Assembly (NCBI GenBank): GCA_037892935.1
Contig: JAYXKI010000011.1
Span: forward strand, 1,488,001-1,552,000
Length of the DNA: 64,000 nt
Direction: 5' to 3'
DNA from: Phlebopus portentosus
Lineage: Eukaryota > Basidiomycota > Agaricomycetes > Boletales > Boletinellaceae
Of the stretch, positions 30,647 through 41,914 are shown piece by piece (the stretch's first letter is position 1; each line of letters opens with the position of its first letter). Position numbers and translations under genes: made by a program. The notes under the pieces are model-generated. The model saw only the letters and a list, made by a program, of their open reading frames with translations, ran no database searches and was not told the origin of the DNA.

Positions 30647-33600
30647 TTATAAGTTGAGGTTTTGAGATTCCGACTGGGCGTCGGAAACGTCGTCTTCTTC
30701 TGGTTCGATTGAGGGGTTGGCGTCGTCCTTGAGTTCGTCATCTGCTGCGTTTACGAGTTTAGTAACGGGTACAGAGAGATTCGAATGAGGAAAGTAAGGA
30801 ATCAGGCGAAACGCAGCTACTCGGATCTTCGAGACTGATCCGTCGAGTTCCGCAATGACATATGAGCCGGCCTTTGTTTTGCGTACTACCACGTAGGGTC
30901 CTAGGTATTGGGGCTTCGTCTTGCGATTAAGTTCCATTTTGATGCGCGTATTTCGCAACAATACGAGTCGTCCTGGCTGGAAATCGTAGTCTTTGATTTT
31001 GGCCTTGTTGATCTCTTCGAATTGTCGTGCGTATGCATGCCGGGCATCGGAAACTAGTCTGGCGATTCGATCCAGTTCCTCAGGGCGCTTCTGGAGCTGC
31101 TTCGCACGAGTTGCGATAAGTTCCGCAGTCGGAACAGGCGTATCGACCGGGGGGGCTAAGTACGTGGCTTCGGCGAGGTCGAAAGGTAGAATAGGCTCTA
31201 CTCCGTGTACCATGTAATACGGGGACATTCCGGTCGCCTTCTGGATGGTGATTCTTTCTGCCCAAAATACTGAGTAAGCTTGGTCGCTCCATCGTTTGTC
31301 ATTACCGTCTACAGCCTTTATCAGGGCTTCCTGCACATCGTAGTGGCGTCTTTCTACAATTCCATTGGCGCGAGAGTTGTATGCTGAGATGCGTATGTGA
31401 TTGATGTGATATCGATCCTTGAGGTAATCGAGTGCTGCGATGAACGGTTTCCCATTATCTGTTACGAGCTCGGGACAAGCGCCGTATCGGCAAAGGAGGT
31501 CTTGGAAAATGAACTGGGCTATCGCTTTGCCGGTTTCTTCGCGCAAGAGTCAAAATTCGGGGTAACCAGATAAAGCGCATCGGGCTTGTACGATGTACCG
31601 GTATCCTCCAGACTTCGGCATTACCTTGGTGTCGATGTGTATGCGCTGGAAAATCGACGGTATTGTTGGTACGACCGGAGGAATTAGAATGTTCTTCGTC
31701 TGGCGAACTTGGCACTCATGACAGGTGCGCACGTAGTATTTGACGTCTGGACCGAGGGTAGGCCACCAAAATCGTTCCAGGAGTCGAATTCGAACAGAGT
31801 ATACTCCCTTGTGGCCTAGATCGTCATGCGCTTGCTTTACGAGGTTCCATCTGCGTTCCGGTTCGATTACGACCTGGTGTCGTCCGTTCCGCACTTTCTT
31901 CCACAAACGTCCGTCTCTAGCGAAGAAATTTGCCGCGTACCTGATCAGTGCTGCATAGCCACGATTGTCTAACTGATCCGGTCGCTTCTGGCCGATCAAG
32001 AAGCTCTTGACGTCATCCAAGCGAGCGTCTTTCGGGTTAGCTTTCTCGGAGCTGGGAAACAAGGTCAAAGCGATGTCAGTCATCTTCGGGAAGTCAGAGT
32101 CGCCGTTTCTCTCCTGGCGTTTCCTATTCGATCTCTCGAGGTATCCTATTGATCCGAGAGTTGCTTGCACATTTCCAGGGCTCGATGGGAGTCGTTTCGC
32201 TTGGTTGCGCACACGTAAGTCTGTGCAATACGTCGTAACCGGGTTTTCGATGTAGAATCTATACGTGTCGTCTATCCACTCTTCGTATCCTTCGTCCGGA
32301 GGTGGATCTTTGGGTGCCGGGGGTCGTCGAGAAAGTCCGTCGGTGCATTTGAAGTCCGCCGCTGGGATGTGGCGAATCTCGAAGTCGAATAGAAGTATCC
32401 CGGCGATCCAGCGGTTGATCGTAGCATTTGGTTGTAAGTCCGGGTTGTTAATCATGCCTTTGATGTATGCTGCGTCCATTTCTACGACAAGCTTGCGCAC
32501 TCCGATGAGATATAGTCGCATGGCGTGTAACGTACGAAATAGTCCGTAAAGTTCGATTTTTGGTTGGGAGTATGTTGCTTGCGTAGCATTCCAGTTTATG
32601 GAACCGAAGCGATTAATCCTTCTTCGTCCATCTACGTGTTCTTGACCCAAATACCATCCTACTCCGATAATCGATGAATCCACCGCTAGTACGACTTCGA
32701 GTTCCGATTGATAGTCTATTGCGCATAGAGCTGGGCACCTAATGACCGCTTCCTTCAACTCGTCCATTGATTCCTGTTCTTCGTCTGTCCAATCGAAAAT
32801 GTTGTTCTTCCGAGTGAGTCGATTGAGGGGGCGTGCCATCTTGGCGAAATCCTTAATGAAAATTCGCAGGACTCCCACTGTTCCGAGGAATCCTTTGACT
32901 TCGGTTACCGATCGGCATGGCGGCCAGTCACTGACCTTCTGGACTTTCGATTCATCTGGCTCTCGTCCATAATATGTCAGTTTGTGTCCGAGAAATACGA
33001 TTGACTCAACGCCGATCTCCATTTTCTTTCCTGAGTACGTCCCTCCCACTGCCTTGACTCGCTGCAAAATTTGATTTACGTCGCATATATGCTCGTAAAT
33101 AAATCGCCTAATCCCTGGATTCTCTGGCAGGGTTTCGTAAGAGCCATCCGGGAGTTCGTAGCGCATTTTGGGACCTAATCCGGGCGAATCGTCTGCATAC
33201 GGATCGGTACAGTGCGGAATCTCGTCTTGTAGGATGAAAGCGACGTCATTGTGCATAATCTGAAGGGAATTCGTGTATCCCATCGGGAGAACCGTCATTC
33301 TGAACGTTCCCAAGGGAGTCTGAAATGTCGTGAGATCTCGAGAGCGTTCGTCTAGAACTCGCTGGTCAAAAGCCACATAGAAATCGAGGCTCGAATAACA
33401 ACTTCGTCCGCCGCAACGCTCCGCAATGGTCTCTATATTTGGCGGAACGGCTGAGTCTCGGACGGAAACGCCATTCATGTCTTGCAGGTCGAGTATAAAT
33501 TGAAGGGAGACTCCATCTTTCTTGACTAGGCAAAACCATCGTGATCGGTACGAGGAGTTAGACGGTTCAATGGCTCCATTCTTGATTTTCTCGCGAATCA

Positions 33601-34240
33601 GGTTGATGGTACGCTCGAGAATACCCGGAGGAATAGGTATGTTCTTGTGTACCCACGGTACATGCGGTACCGTCGGGATGCGAATCGGATCGAAGTATTG
33701 CGCATCGAAACTACCCCGTTCCGCTTCCGTCCACGCTAGTGCTCCTTCCTGCAGCATAAGTAGGTTAGCAACTAGCAGCCTTTCTTCGGGCCATAAGAAC
33801 TGATTCTCGTCAATCCTGAGGGCTTCAAACCGCTCCTTCGTCAGTCTGCCTATGGGCGTAAACGGTCTCGGTTTCTTTGGTATTTCGGGCAGTCCTTCGA
33901 GCGGGTTCGGATGCCTCCTTCGGACAATCCGAAATTCTTCTGGTAGTACCCCGGGGACGGGCCGTACTTTCTGAGCGACGCGTTTGTACATGAGTACCGC
34001 TGGGTCGTCGTCGTCCGGGGTCTCTAGAATACATGATCTATAAGGTCGATTTGAATAGTCAGTAGCGAAACGCATTGGGTCTTTCATCAGCTTCCGAAGC
34101 TGGTTACTAAATAGTGAGGTGAAAGTGTCGGAAACATTGATAGAATAGATAGAAAACGTATTGTTGAGGCTTGAACACGTATAATTGCCTACGTCTCGCT
34201 GACGTCTTAGTATCAGTTCCTCGACGTCTGCTGAAAACCC
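30647..34240 (-). pseudogene. Pol of element 1: RT, RNase H, integrase, with one premature TGA
   Basis: Entered by a -1 shift from gag at 34234-34240; the frame reads SADVEELI and on through MKDPMRF at 34087. Numbering from that Met: RT at about 140-350 with Asp 235 in SLDFYVAF and the catalytic YADD at 297-300; RNase H with AVDSSIIGVGWYLGQ, KIELYGLF, EMDAAYIKG and CTDGLSRR; integrase zinc finger HDDLGH then CHECQ; catalytic core with Asp in RIHIDTK, Asp in VTDNGKPF and Glu in NGIVERRHYD; then a GPY/F-type module (LGPYVVVRK). No chromodomain. One TGA at about 31550 lies between the first and second integrase Asp; element 2 has Arg there. Everything else is open, so this is one CGA-to-TGA change from complete. 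Confidence 0.88.
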
Positions 34241-36817
34241 TGTTGCGCAACATTGCGCAACACGTTCCGAATTCCAGTCGCGACCTTACTATGTCGATTC
34301 CTGTTGTTGGGGTCTGATAGCGTTATATGCTGGTCTCCCGAGGTATAATCCTTGGTTTCGCATTCGGTTACTGCGAAGAAGGGTCATCCGAGTAGCGCCT
34401 GGAACGGTGCCTGACGAACGACATGCACTTGCAGGGAAAGATCAATTCCGGCTATCGTAAACTTGGCGTTCGGGATTAATCCTACGGTGGCCGACTTCGC
34501 TGTGTCCGCCATCTCGATGGTCGTGCTCTGGTCCGGTGATAGGGGCACTTGAAGTTTTTCCCAAACGTCTTCCCTAATCAGACACACTGCTGCGCCTTGA
34601 TCGAGTACGCACTCCACTTTCATCGCGTCCTCCACTACGGCTGTAATCGTATGAAGGGGGAGAGTTGCTTCCGCGGTCACTCCCGATGTTCCGATGGACA
34701 GAATCGAGTCCTCAGGTTGTTGCGATGCGGTTCCGCACAGTTGTGTGGCGTAACTCGGCGATTCGACGAGATTCACATCGGCAGCGTTATATCTCTTTGC
34801 AGTAGTGAGTTCCTTTAGTTGCTTTCGTAGTTCGGGGGCGATCGATAACAGTTTCCTTTGGCTAAGCGTAATGCTCGTGTCGAGCATCCGAGTGAGCACG
34901 TTAGAGACAGCGTTAGAATCTTCAACGGGGACTACGTAGCGGTATTGGGGTTGGGGGTTCGAGGGTTTTCTAATATCATCCCGCTGCGGTGACGAACGTG
35001 AAACCGCCGAGGACTTAGGAATAGGGGGTGGCGACTGCTGCGCCTTCGAAGCCCCTCTTCCCGGCGGTCCCACCTTAGTCGGAATGACTACTCCGTCGAA
35101 CTTCTGCCTTTTACCAGTCGCCGCTTTCTTCTTTGCCTCGTTGAGCAAGATTTCTAAACGTTCCACTTCGTAATCGGTCTCTTCTGTCTGATCCTCGCCG
35201 ATTTCCTGGAGCATAGCTGATGCTATCGGCTCGGCCGGGGTTTCCGGGTGCTCGGCGACTTCGATGATGTTGACTGGATGTGACGGGTTCGGCTTTAGCA
35301 AGTTGTCAATTCGCTCCATCAGGTTCCGGCCCGAAACCCTACTTGATACGAAGGCTCCGTTTGGCATGACTACTCGTCCGTTCGAGTCACGTAGACACTT
35401 TCCGGCCTGGATATACTCGAGTACCATTGGGCACGACCTTATAAAGTGGCCGGGATCGCTGCAGAATGCACATCCGGGCGTGCGAGCCAATGGGGCCGGT
35501 TGCGGACCTGTTGCGATTCGAGGGCCCTGGCCTCTAGTGAGCGATTCCAGTGTTACCTGAAAACCCTTCAGCGTTTCCCAAACTTTACTCAAGTCCGTTT
35601 CTTCCTTCTTGACGGTCATTCCATGTCCTCCCGACGATGCGCTCATCGTTGCGCTCGTTCCGCCGCTCATCGGGTCGGATCCGATCTGATCGACTGCGGA
35701 TCCCGAAAGAATGTACATGGCTGCGTTTGCTACTTTCTCGGTGTCGTAGGGGTCGCCCCTCTCGTGGTCCGGGTCCTTGATTTCGAGCCTTTGCAGGATA
35801 TCCTTCCTAGTCTGGCCCGAAATGCCTCGAAGAAACGCGAATTTCGAGTCGTTCTCGGTAAGTTTGTTGCTGGCAACTAGATACCTGGCTCTGCGTAGGA
35901 ACTCGCGATGATAAGTGCCGAATTCATCTCTGATGTGAATACCTTTCTCGGCCCATTCGGCGATGAACTGCTCCAATTCGCCCCTAGAGTATCTCTTGCC
36001 GTCTGCCAAACTTGGATAAAGCTTCTTGACGGCCGTTTTGAAATTCCCGACGCTCGCAGGGGCGGCAGAAACTTCGGGTAGGGTCTCCCATACTTCTGCA
36101 ACGTCAGTCTTCGCATAGTACAGGTACCCACGTCTGATGGTAGTCGACGCATCCCAGTTGGAATCTATTGCGATCGCATCCATGTCGTCGAAGAAGCGGA
36201 ACAGTTCCTTCGGATCGGAACCGTCAAATACTGGTGCTCTCTTGTCACCTCGAAGAGGTGGTCTAACTGCAGCCATCTGGTTCGATATACGCTGCAACTG
36301 CTGATAATTGGTCTGAAGTTGGTTAAGGATCTGCAGGTTGCTTCCCAGTCCTTGGAGGTGGTGAGCGAGAGTCAATCTGCTTGGTTGCGACTGTTGCGCA
36401 AGCGGATCGACTTGGATCGCTTGATCGGAGGTTTGAGGCTGTCTGAGCCTAGCGGGGTCTGGGTAATCGAGTCGAACAGTGATATCCTCTGGCGACGAGG
36501 ATTCTTGCTCAGAGAATTCGGTAGGTAGATCGGTTTCTTGGAAACTAAAAGGAGACGATTCGGCCGACGGCTCGAACGATGGTAGGGTACTGGACTCGGT
36601 TAGAGGTGAAGGTTGAATTACTGAAGAACTTAGCGACGATGCTGTGGTGCTTCTAGCGCTTGCCCTCTGCCTAGGTGTCCGAGGTGTGACTTGGGGTAAG
36701 GCTTGGTGAACTACGGGGATACGGGCTGATTGGCTTCGGGTAGTCTGAGTACTACCTGGAGTTTGGTTACTCGTTTTGGACGAACAGTGAATTTCCCCCC
36801 TCGCCGGGGGCTCCACT
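34213..36817 (-). CDS. Gag-protease of element 1
   Basis: The frame is open from inside the LTR, through the primer site (VEPPARGEI) and to TGA 34213, with no ATG before about residue 180. A non-AUG start, or a start at the internal Met preceding AAVRPPLRG, is possible. Ser/Thr/Pro-rich N-terminus, then a capsid-like region (FDGSDPKELFRFFDD to the MYILSG area), a CCHC knuckle CAFCSDPGHFIRSC near 35460, a basic linker, and a retropepsin-like domain with VLDQGAAVCLI and the C-terminal QALLG. The active site reads D-Q-G. A TGA at 34384-34386 falls 57 codons before the natural stop; element 2 has Arg, so it is another CGA-to-TGA change. Apart from that the frame is intact. Confidence 0.83.
34234..34240 (-). 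promoter_or_regulatory. Probable -1 ribosomal frameshift site G_GGT_TTT (gag to pol)
   Basis: Heptamer GGGTTTT read in the gag frame as G GGT TTT, about 20 bp before the gag stop. A -1 slip gives SADVEELI, continuous with pol. Element 2 has the same heptamer at the same place and the same outcome (SASVEELI). Confidence 0.68.
34242..34261 (-). promoter_or_regulatory. Tandem TTGCGCAACA motif in the gag end of element 1
   Basis: GTTGCGCAACATTGCGCAAC: two palindromic TTGCGCAAC units 10 bp apart, immediately upstream of the frameshift heptamer. Related pairs of CGCAAC occur at 35496-35520, 36383-36405 and 32194-32210. They could be protein-binding sites or RNA structure near the frameshift. Confidence 0.4.
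36799..36815 (-). other. Primer binding site of element 1
   Basis: TGGAGCCCCCGGCGAGG on the minus strand, two bases after the 5' LTR end (GGAGTTTCA). It starts with TGG, as expected for pairing with the CCA end of a tRNA. I cannot name the tRNA. Element 2 has the same site with two substitutions. Confidence 0.6.
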
Positions 36818-38163
36818 TGAAACTCCTGTGCACTGTCTGATAGCTGAGGAGTGTCACAGTTCTTGGGGGCTGTTCGGTAAGATTAAAACGAGTGGAAAGA
36901 GAAGGGTGACTCTTGGGGGGGAAAACTAGAGAAGCGCTGATGTGTCGATCTGGGTTCCGGAGCGGTTCCGGAAGGGATGGAGGAGAAATGGGATTGAAGG
37001 CTGCTGGATGTATGCGAGGGGGGGGGGGGATTGGATTAAAGGAGATAGGCGAAGAAGCAAGGCGGGAGAAGTCGAAGCAAGGGGGATTGGCGGTGGCGGT
37101 GCGAAGGTAATCGATGTCCTCACAGGTAATCCCTCGATGGATTCGAACCCTGGAGGCGGAAGACGATGGGACGAAGCTTAGAGAAGGACTTCCCCTAAGC
37201 GCTGATGATTCGAAGGTGATCCCTTCGAGGATCCGACACGATATAACGGGTTACGATGAGTTACGACGAGTTTCGGTGGGTTACGAAGCGAAACGGAGCT
37301 ATACGACGCGGAACGAAGCGATACGCAAGGGACTCAAGTGAGACCTTGCGTAGAGGCGTAGGGAGGAGAGATGAGGGTCTCTGACTTCAACACAGGTTGA
37401 ACTGATCACACTGGGCTCGGGTACGACTGCAGAGCAGGAGACTCGAGGCGTATGAGACAGAACTATCGTGTATTTGTGGGAGATAGAGTCGAGGAGAGTA
37501 CAGGAAGAGTCGAATTGGTCTCGACTGTAGCTGAAGTGGGTTCAAGCCCGAGCTAAACTGTTTTCTGCTAAAACTCTCCGGGCTAAAACTGGGCTCCTAC
37601 TACAAGTTGCTCGCCTATTTATAACTTTGTCCGAACCTGAGCCATCGGAGCGTCAGGGAGCATAACGAAAGGAAATCGGAAGTGAAAATCATAAGGGAAC
37701 GCACGGGAACAAGGTACGAGGTGAGCATATCTGGAAGGTGGCGAGATAATGACCATAGAGCATAATACGACATGTGAGCGCACACGGAATATTGAGCATA
37801 AGAATCATAAGGAACAAAACAAAATATGAACGCATATGGGACTCAAAAGGGGAAAAGCCGGAGTGCGTCGCGTCGGGTCGAAACTTGGGAGGTGTCGGGG
37901 GCCGATTGCAGATCCTTCAATTTACCTCTCGTGCCTGGGTTTAGTAAGATGAGCTAGCTAAGTCAGCCTTTGTAAGTTTTCGACTGGGTGGCTCGAGCGT
38001 CCGAAGGTTCTTCCTACGCAGCGGTTGAGTGCGAGAGGCCACAGTAGTCCGTTCCACTTCAAATCGAATCGATCCGCACTGAGTTCCGCTGTTACGATGC
38101 TGATCACCGCGGAACACGTGTCACATGCGCGATCTCGGACCTAGCGTGTCGATGCTTCTTACA
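36818..38163 (-). mobile_element. 5' LTR-B of element 1
   Basis: Direct repeat of 26684-28026. TATA-like box (minus) at 37615-37625; phased array GTTACGA/GTTTCGG at 37250, 37260, 37270 and 37280. Followed by TSD CCGG (38164-38167). Confidence 0.92.
37250..37286 (+). promoter_or_regulatory. 10-bp-phased GTTNCGN array in 5' LTR-B
   Basis: Four units exactly 10 bp apart, identical to the array in the 3' LTR. It lies about 330 bp downstream, in pol sense, of the TATA-like box at 37615-37625. Confidence 0.58.
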
Positions 38164-39422
38164 CCGGTTCCAAAGGTTTCGCACATATTCTGACCTTTCT
38201 ATATGCGTCCCCTTTAATCCATTATGCTCTCGTTCCAGACATGCTTAGTATTGTTTCTTTTGACCTATGTGTCCCTTAAACCATTCATATGCACTCCTCT
38301 CCTTTGTAGATAGCAATATGCATTCCCTTTTCTTTATGACGTAGGTTCTCTGACCGCTGGGAGGCTCAGTCTTGGACATTTAGTATAAATATAGCACGAC
38401 TCTCATAGTAGAGGGGGAGCTTAGTTGGAGCTTAGTGGGAGCTTAGCTTGCAGTTCTCACATCGTCTCAAAGTCCCTCGACCTCTAGTCTACTTGTTCGT
38501 AGTGGACTCTCTCGTCTCTAAAGTCTAATATACGATATTTCGTGTTCTGTACAGTCGATTGGTGATCTCTCTTCGCAGCAGAGCCGTTTGTACGTTCGTA
38601 TAGTTTGCTGTGATTGTATAAAGGCTCCTCTTACTTCTCTCACCCGAATTGAAACCTCCTTACGTGTTCCGAACCATTTTGCCCGGTTTCGCTCGTAACC
38701 CAGTTACTCTGCGTGCCACTCGCATTCGGTCTTGCAACACCTTCTCCTCTCCAGTGTCATCGGGAAAGGACACCATATCACCCCTTTCCTCCTGACATTC
38801 CTCTCTCCGCTTTCTCAAGTCATTGCCCGGCGTTATTCCACATCGTTTCGATCGGAAACAGTCGGTTCCATCGTCCCACACATATCCTTTGATTCTCTCA
38901 GTCCCCTTCCATCATCGTTTTGCACCTCTATCCCTCGCATCACATTTCGATACACTCAGCAATTGTTCTTCGTCCATCGTATTGCGTTTCGAATTGTTAT
39001 ACCGCATTCCAACACTTTAGACTATGAGTGAGATCAGCTGCGGTCGCTTTCCAGTGGGTTAGCACAGTCGATTAGTCACGTTCGGGTTGGTGGTTCAACT
39101 AGCATAGCTTAGTTAGTTTAGTTCTTGTGCCTTGGGTTAGTTAGCTTTAGTCCAGAGCTCGCAGCTGAGCCGGAGAGTCAATTTAGCCTTTGCACCGCCA
39201 CCATCGATCTCGGGAGAAGACTACCCTTGGAATTCTTCCTCAAGTGCTTCCCTCAAATCCCCGGTTCTCACTAAGCCCTTCCATTGTATATCCCTATTTC
39301 CCTCCATTCCTTTGTGCCCTTAGCTCAGGTGTAATTCTCTGCTGACCGCTTGAAAGTATTCTAGGGCAGCCCCTCGAACTATACACTCCCTGTCCGGCAT
39401 CAGAACGTCCACAGGAGTTTCA
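38164..39422 (+). mobile_element. 5' LTR-A of element 2, second part
   Basis: Resumes after the CCGG duplication at the point where 26683 stopped and ends GGAGTTTCA at 39422, next to the primer site. TATA-like box TATAAATATAG at 38394-38404 (plus), mirrored by 48706-48716 in the 3' LTR. Confidence 0.9.
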
Positions 39423-39424
39423 AG

Positions 39425-39442
39425 TGGAGCCCCCAGCAAGGG
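39425..39442 (+). other. Primer binding site of element 2
   Basis: TGGAGCCCCCAGCAAGGG, two bases after the LTR, matching the element 1 site except for transitions. Shared primer use by two LTR families whose LTRs differ. Confidence 0.58.
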
Positions 39443-40624
39443 GGATTTTACTGTCCAACCATTATGAATACCCCGCCAAATTCGTCTAGCAGACGAGTTA
39501 CACATAGCCAATCCGCTCGAGTCCCTGTAGAACATCAGGTTTTGCCGCCGACTCAAAGGCCGAGGATTGTCAATCGCAACTTATGTTCCACTGCGGAAAA
39601 TGTGGAACACAGCAAAACACCCTTGTGACAATCTGTTAGCGCCATTCCTTCCAACATCAATTCCCTAGATCATTCCCCATCTACCATCGCCAATTCAGAA
39701 CTCCCCAACCTCTCATCCGTGCCAGCTTCCACCCCAGGATCACCGAACAGACCAGCTAGCCCGCCTACCAATTACCAACTACCTACCGGAACTCAACAGA
39801 TCTTAGCCAGCAACACAGCGATAATAGCTCGTCTGTCTGCTAATGCTAACGTATTACAACAACTTACAAATTGACAAACTGCAATGGTGTACCAACCGCC
39901 CTCGCGTGAGGACAAATGTGCCCCAACGTTTGACGGCTCAGAACCAAAGAAACTCCCTAGGTTCTTCGAAGACGTTGCAGAAATCGCAAGACAGGCCGTG
40001 TGAAATGATAGAGATCACGTCCGAAAGTTCTTGTACTATGCGAAGACCGACGTCGCAGAACTTTGGGAGACTACCGACGAGATTAACGACCCGAACCCTG
40101 ATGTGGAGACGGTGAAGAGAGAGATTATAGCTCTATACCCGAGTCTCACGGCAGGGAAACGCTACTCCAAGGGAGAACTGGAGCATTTGGTCGTAGAACG
40201 GGCAAAGAAAGGGATCAAGAACTGAGAAGACCTAGGCGAATATCATCGAGAATTCGTCAGGCGCTCTAAGTATCTTATAACAAACGGAAAGATCTTGGAG
40301 TCCCAAGCTGATGAGATGTTCCTGATGGGAATTACAGGAGACCTTAGAGAGGTGCTCATTTGTCATATCGAGATTAAGCTGCCAGACCACGATTCGTCTA
40401 CACCTTACAAGATTAAGGACGTGCTCAAACATTCAAATTTCGTGCTGGGAGGAAAGATTGTGGGCAGTTTCGGCAGTAACTTTCCACCCCCAGCTACCGG
40501 AGAAGCTTCGACAAGTATCATGAAGAAGGAAGAAGTGGATTTGGCCAAGGTATTGGATACGTTGAAGAGTTTTCAGGTTAGGCTCGACGCCCTGAGCAAG
40601 GGGAACGTTCTGCATCGACCAGGG

Positions 40625-40641
40625 GCGGAACACAGCGAAAC
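40625..40641 (+). promoter_or_regulatory. Internal NCGNAAC pair in the gag linker of element 2
   Basis: GCGGAAC (40625) and GCGAAAC (40635), 10 bp apart. In element 1 the same linker carries CGCAAC units about 11 bp apart (35496-35520), so motif type and spacing are kept while the protein sequence is not. Confidence 0.42.
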
Positions 40642-41907
40642 TCCGTGAAACCCAGTTTGCAACTTCTGTGGCAAAGCAGGACACTATATTCAATCATGTA
40701 TGAAGGTTCTTGAGTACATCCAAGCCGGAAAGTGTGTTAGGAGCCCAGATGGAAGGATTGTGTTGCCGAACAGCGGTCTCATTACAAGGTCACTACTGGG
40801 GAACAATCTCAAAGAACAAATTGATAGCTTTCATGCTAAAGCTCTGGCAACGCACACAGTAGGGATGGTCGAGTCGGTCACACCCGCATATAGCCATCAA
40901 GCTGGTCCAGCATACATATATAGTCACAACAAAGAAAATCAGGACAAGCAGGAAAATTACGACATCGAACGTTTGGAGATTTTGATTAACGAGGCGAAGA
41001 AGAAGGCAGCTGGTGGACGAAGAACGAAGCCCGATGGCGTAGAGATCCCTAGAGTTCAGCCTCATAAGAAGGTGCAGGCGAAATCACAGCCCGCGCCACC
41101 GAGTGGCGTGCGGCCCTCGACAAGGTCACTCCAGTCACCGCAGCAGGACGACATTACCAGGAAATCACAACCCCAGTATAAATATGTCATACCAATAGAA
41201 GACTCAAGCGCAGTCTCCAACGTTCTGACTCGTACCCTCGATACCCCTATCACCATCAGCCAACGTGAACTCCTCTCAATCGCCCCGGACGTTAGGAAAC
41301 AGATGAAGGAGCTGACGACAGCGAAGAGATACAACGCAGCTGAAGTCAAATATGGTGAGGTCGTGAATGATTCACTTACGTTACAAGTTGGGCGTTTCAC
41401 ATCGGAACAAGTTGAAACAGGCAAAATGCTTTTGACAGAAGAAATACTGGCGCTCAGTGGACAAGGCGTTGCCGCAGAGGCATCCATGCCCCTCAGGACC
41501 GTTAGCGCGTTGATTGAAGACACTCTGGAAGTCGAATGCATGCTTGACCAGGGAGCCGTAGTGTGTCTGCTCCGCGAAGACGTATGGGAGAAGCTTCAGA
41601 TACCCCTATCCCCTGACAAAGGAATGATCCTCGAGACAGCAGACGCAGCTAGGTCATCTACTATTGGCATGATCTCTAACGCGAAGTTCATGATAGCCGG
41701 GATTGACATTTCGCTCCAAGTCCAAGTCGTTCTGAACACTCCATTCCAGGCTTTGTTGGGGAGACCGTTTTTCACTATTATGGAGTGCGAAATGAAGGAT
41801 TACACATCAGGTGACCAACATATCACCTTAACGGACCCGAACGATTGCAGAAAGCAAAGCAAAATGGCCACCGGAATTCGAACGATCACGCAAGGACCAC
41901 TTCCAAA

Positions 41908-41914
41908 GGGTTTT
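41908..41914 (+). promoter_or_regulatory. Probable -1 ribosomal frameshift site G_GGT_TTT (element 2)
   Basis: GGGTTTT in gag frame, 18 bp before the gag stop TGA (41933-41935). The -1 frame continues SASVEELIERN into pol. Same position and heptamer as element 1 although the flanks differ. Confidence 0.68.

Larger units (their letters stand above)
26684..38163 (-). mobile_element. Element 1: nearly intact Ty3/Gypsy (11.5 kb) with antisense zinc-cluster gene
   Basis: LTR-B at both ends (36818-38163 is 5', 26684-28026 is 3'; gag-pol on minus), TSD CCGG at 26680-26683 and 38164-38167. The two LTRs differ at only about ten positions that I could see, mostly CpG transitions plus a G-run length difference, so insertion is recent. 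Gag-protease and pol are complete apart from two TGA stops. The antisense gene is intact apart from one TGA in the zinc cluster. Confidence 0.92.

Noticed and set aside
31551..31555. Possible real stop separating RT from integrase (two proteins)
   Set aside because: Element 2 is open at this codon with Arg, and the stop falls inside the integrase catalytic core, so it is a mutation.
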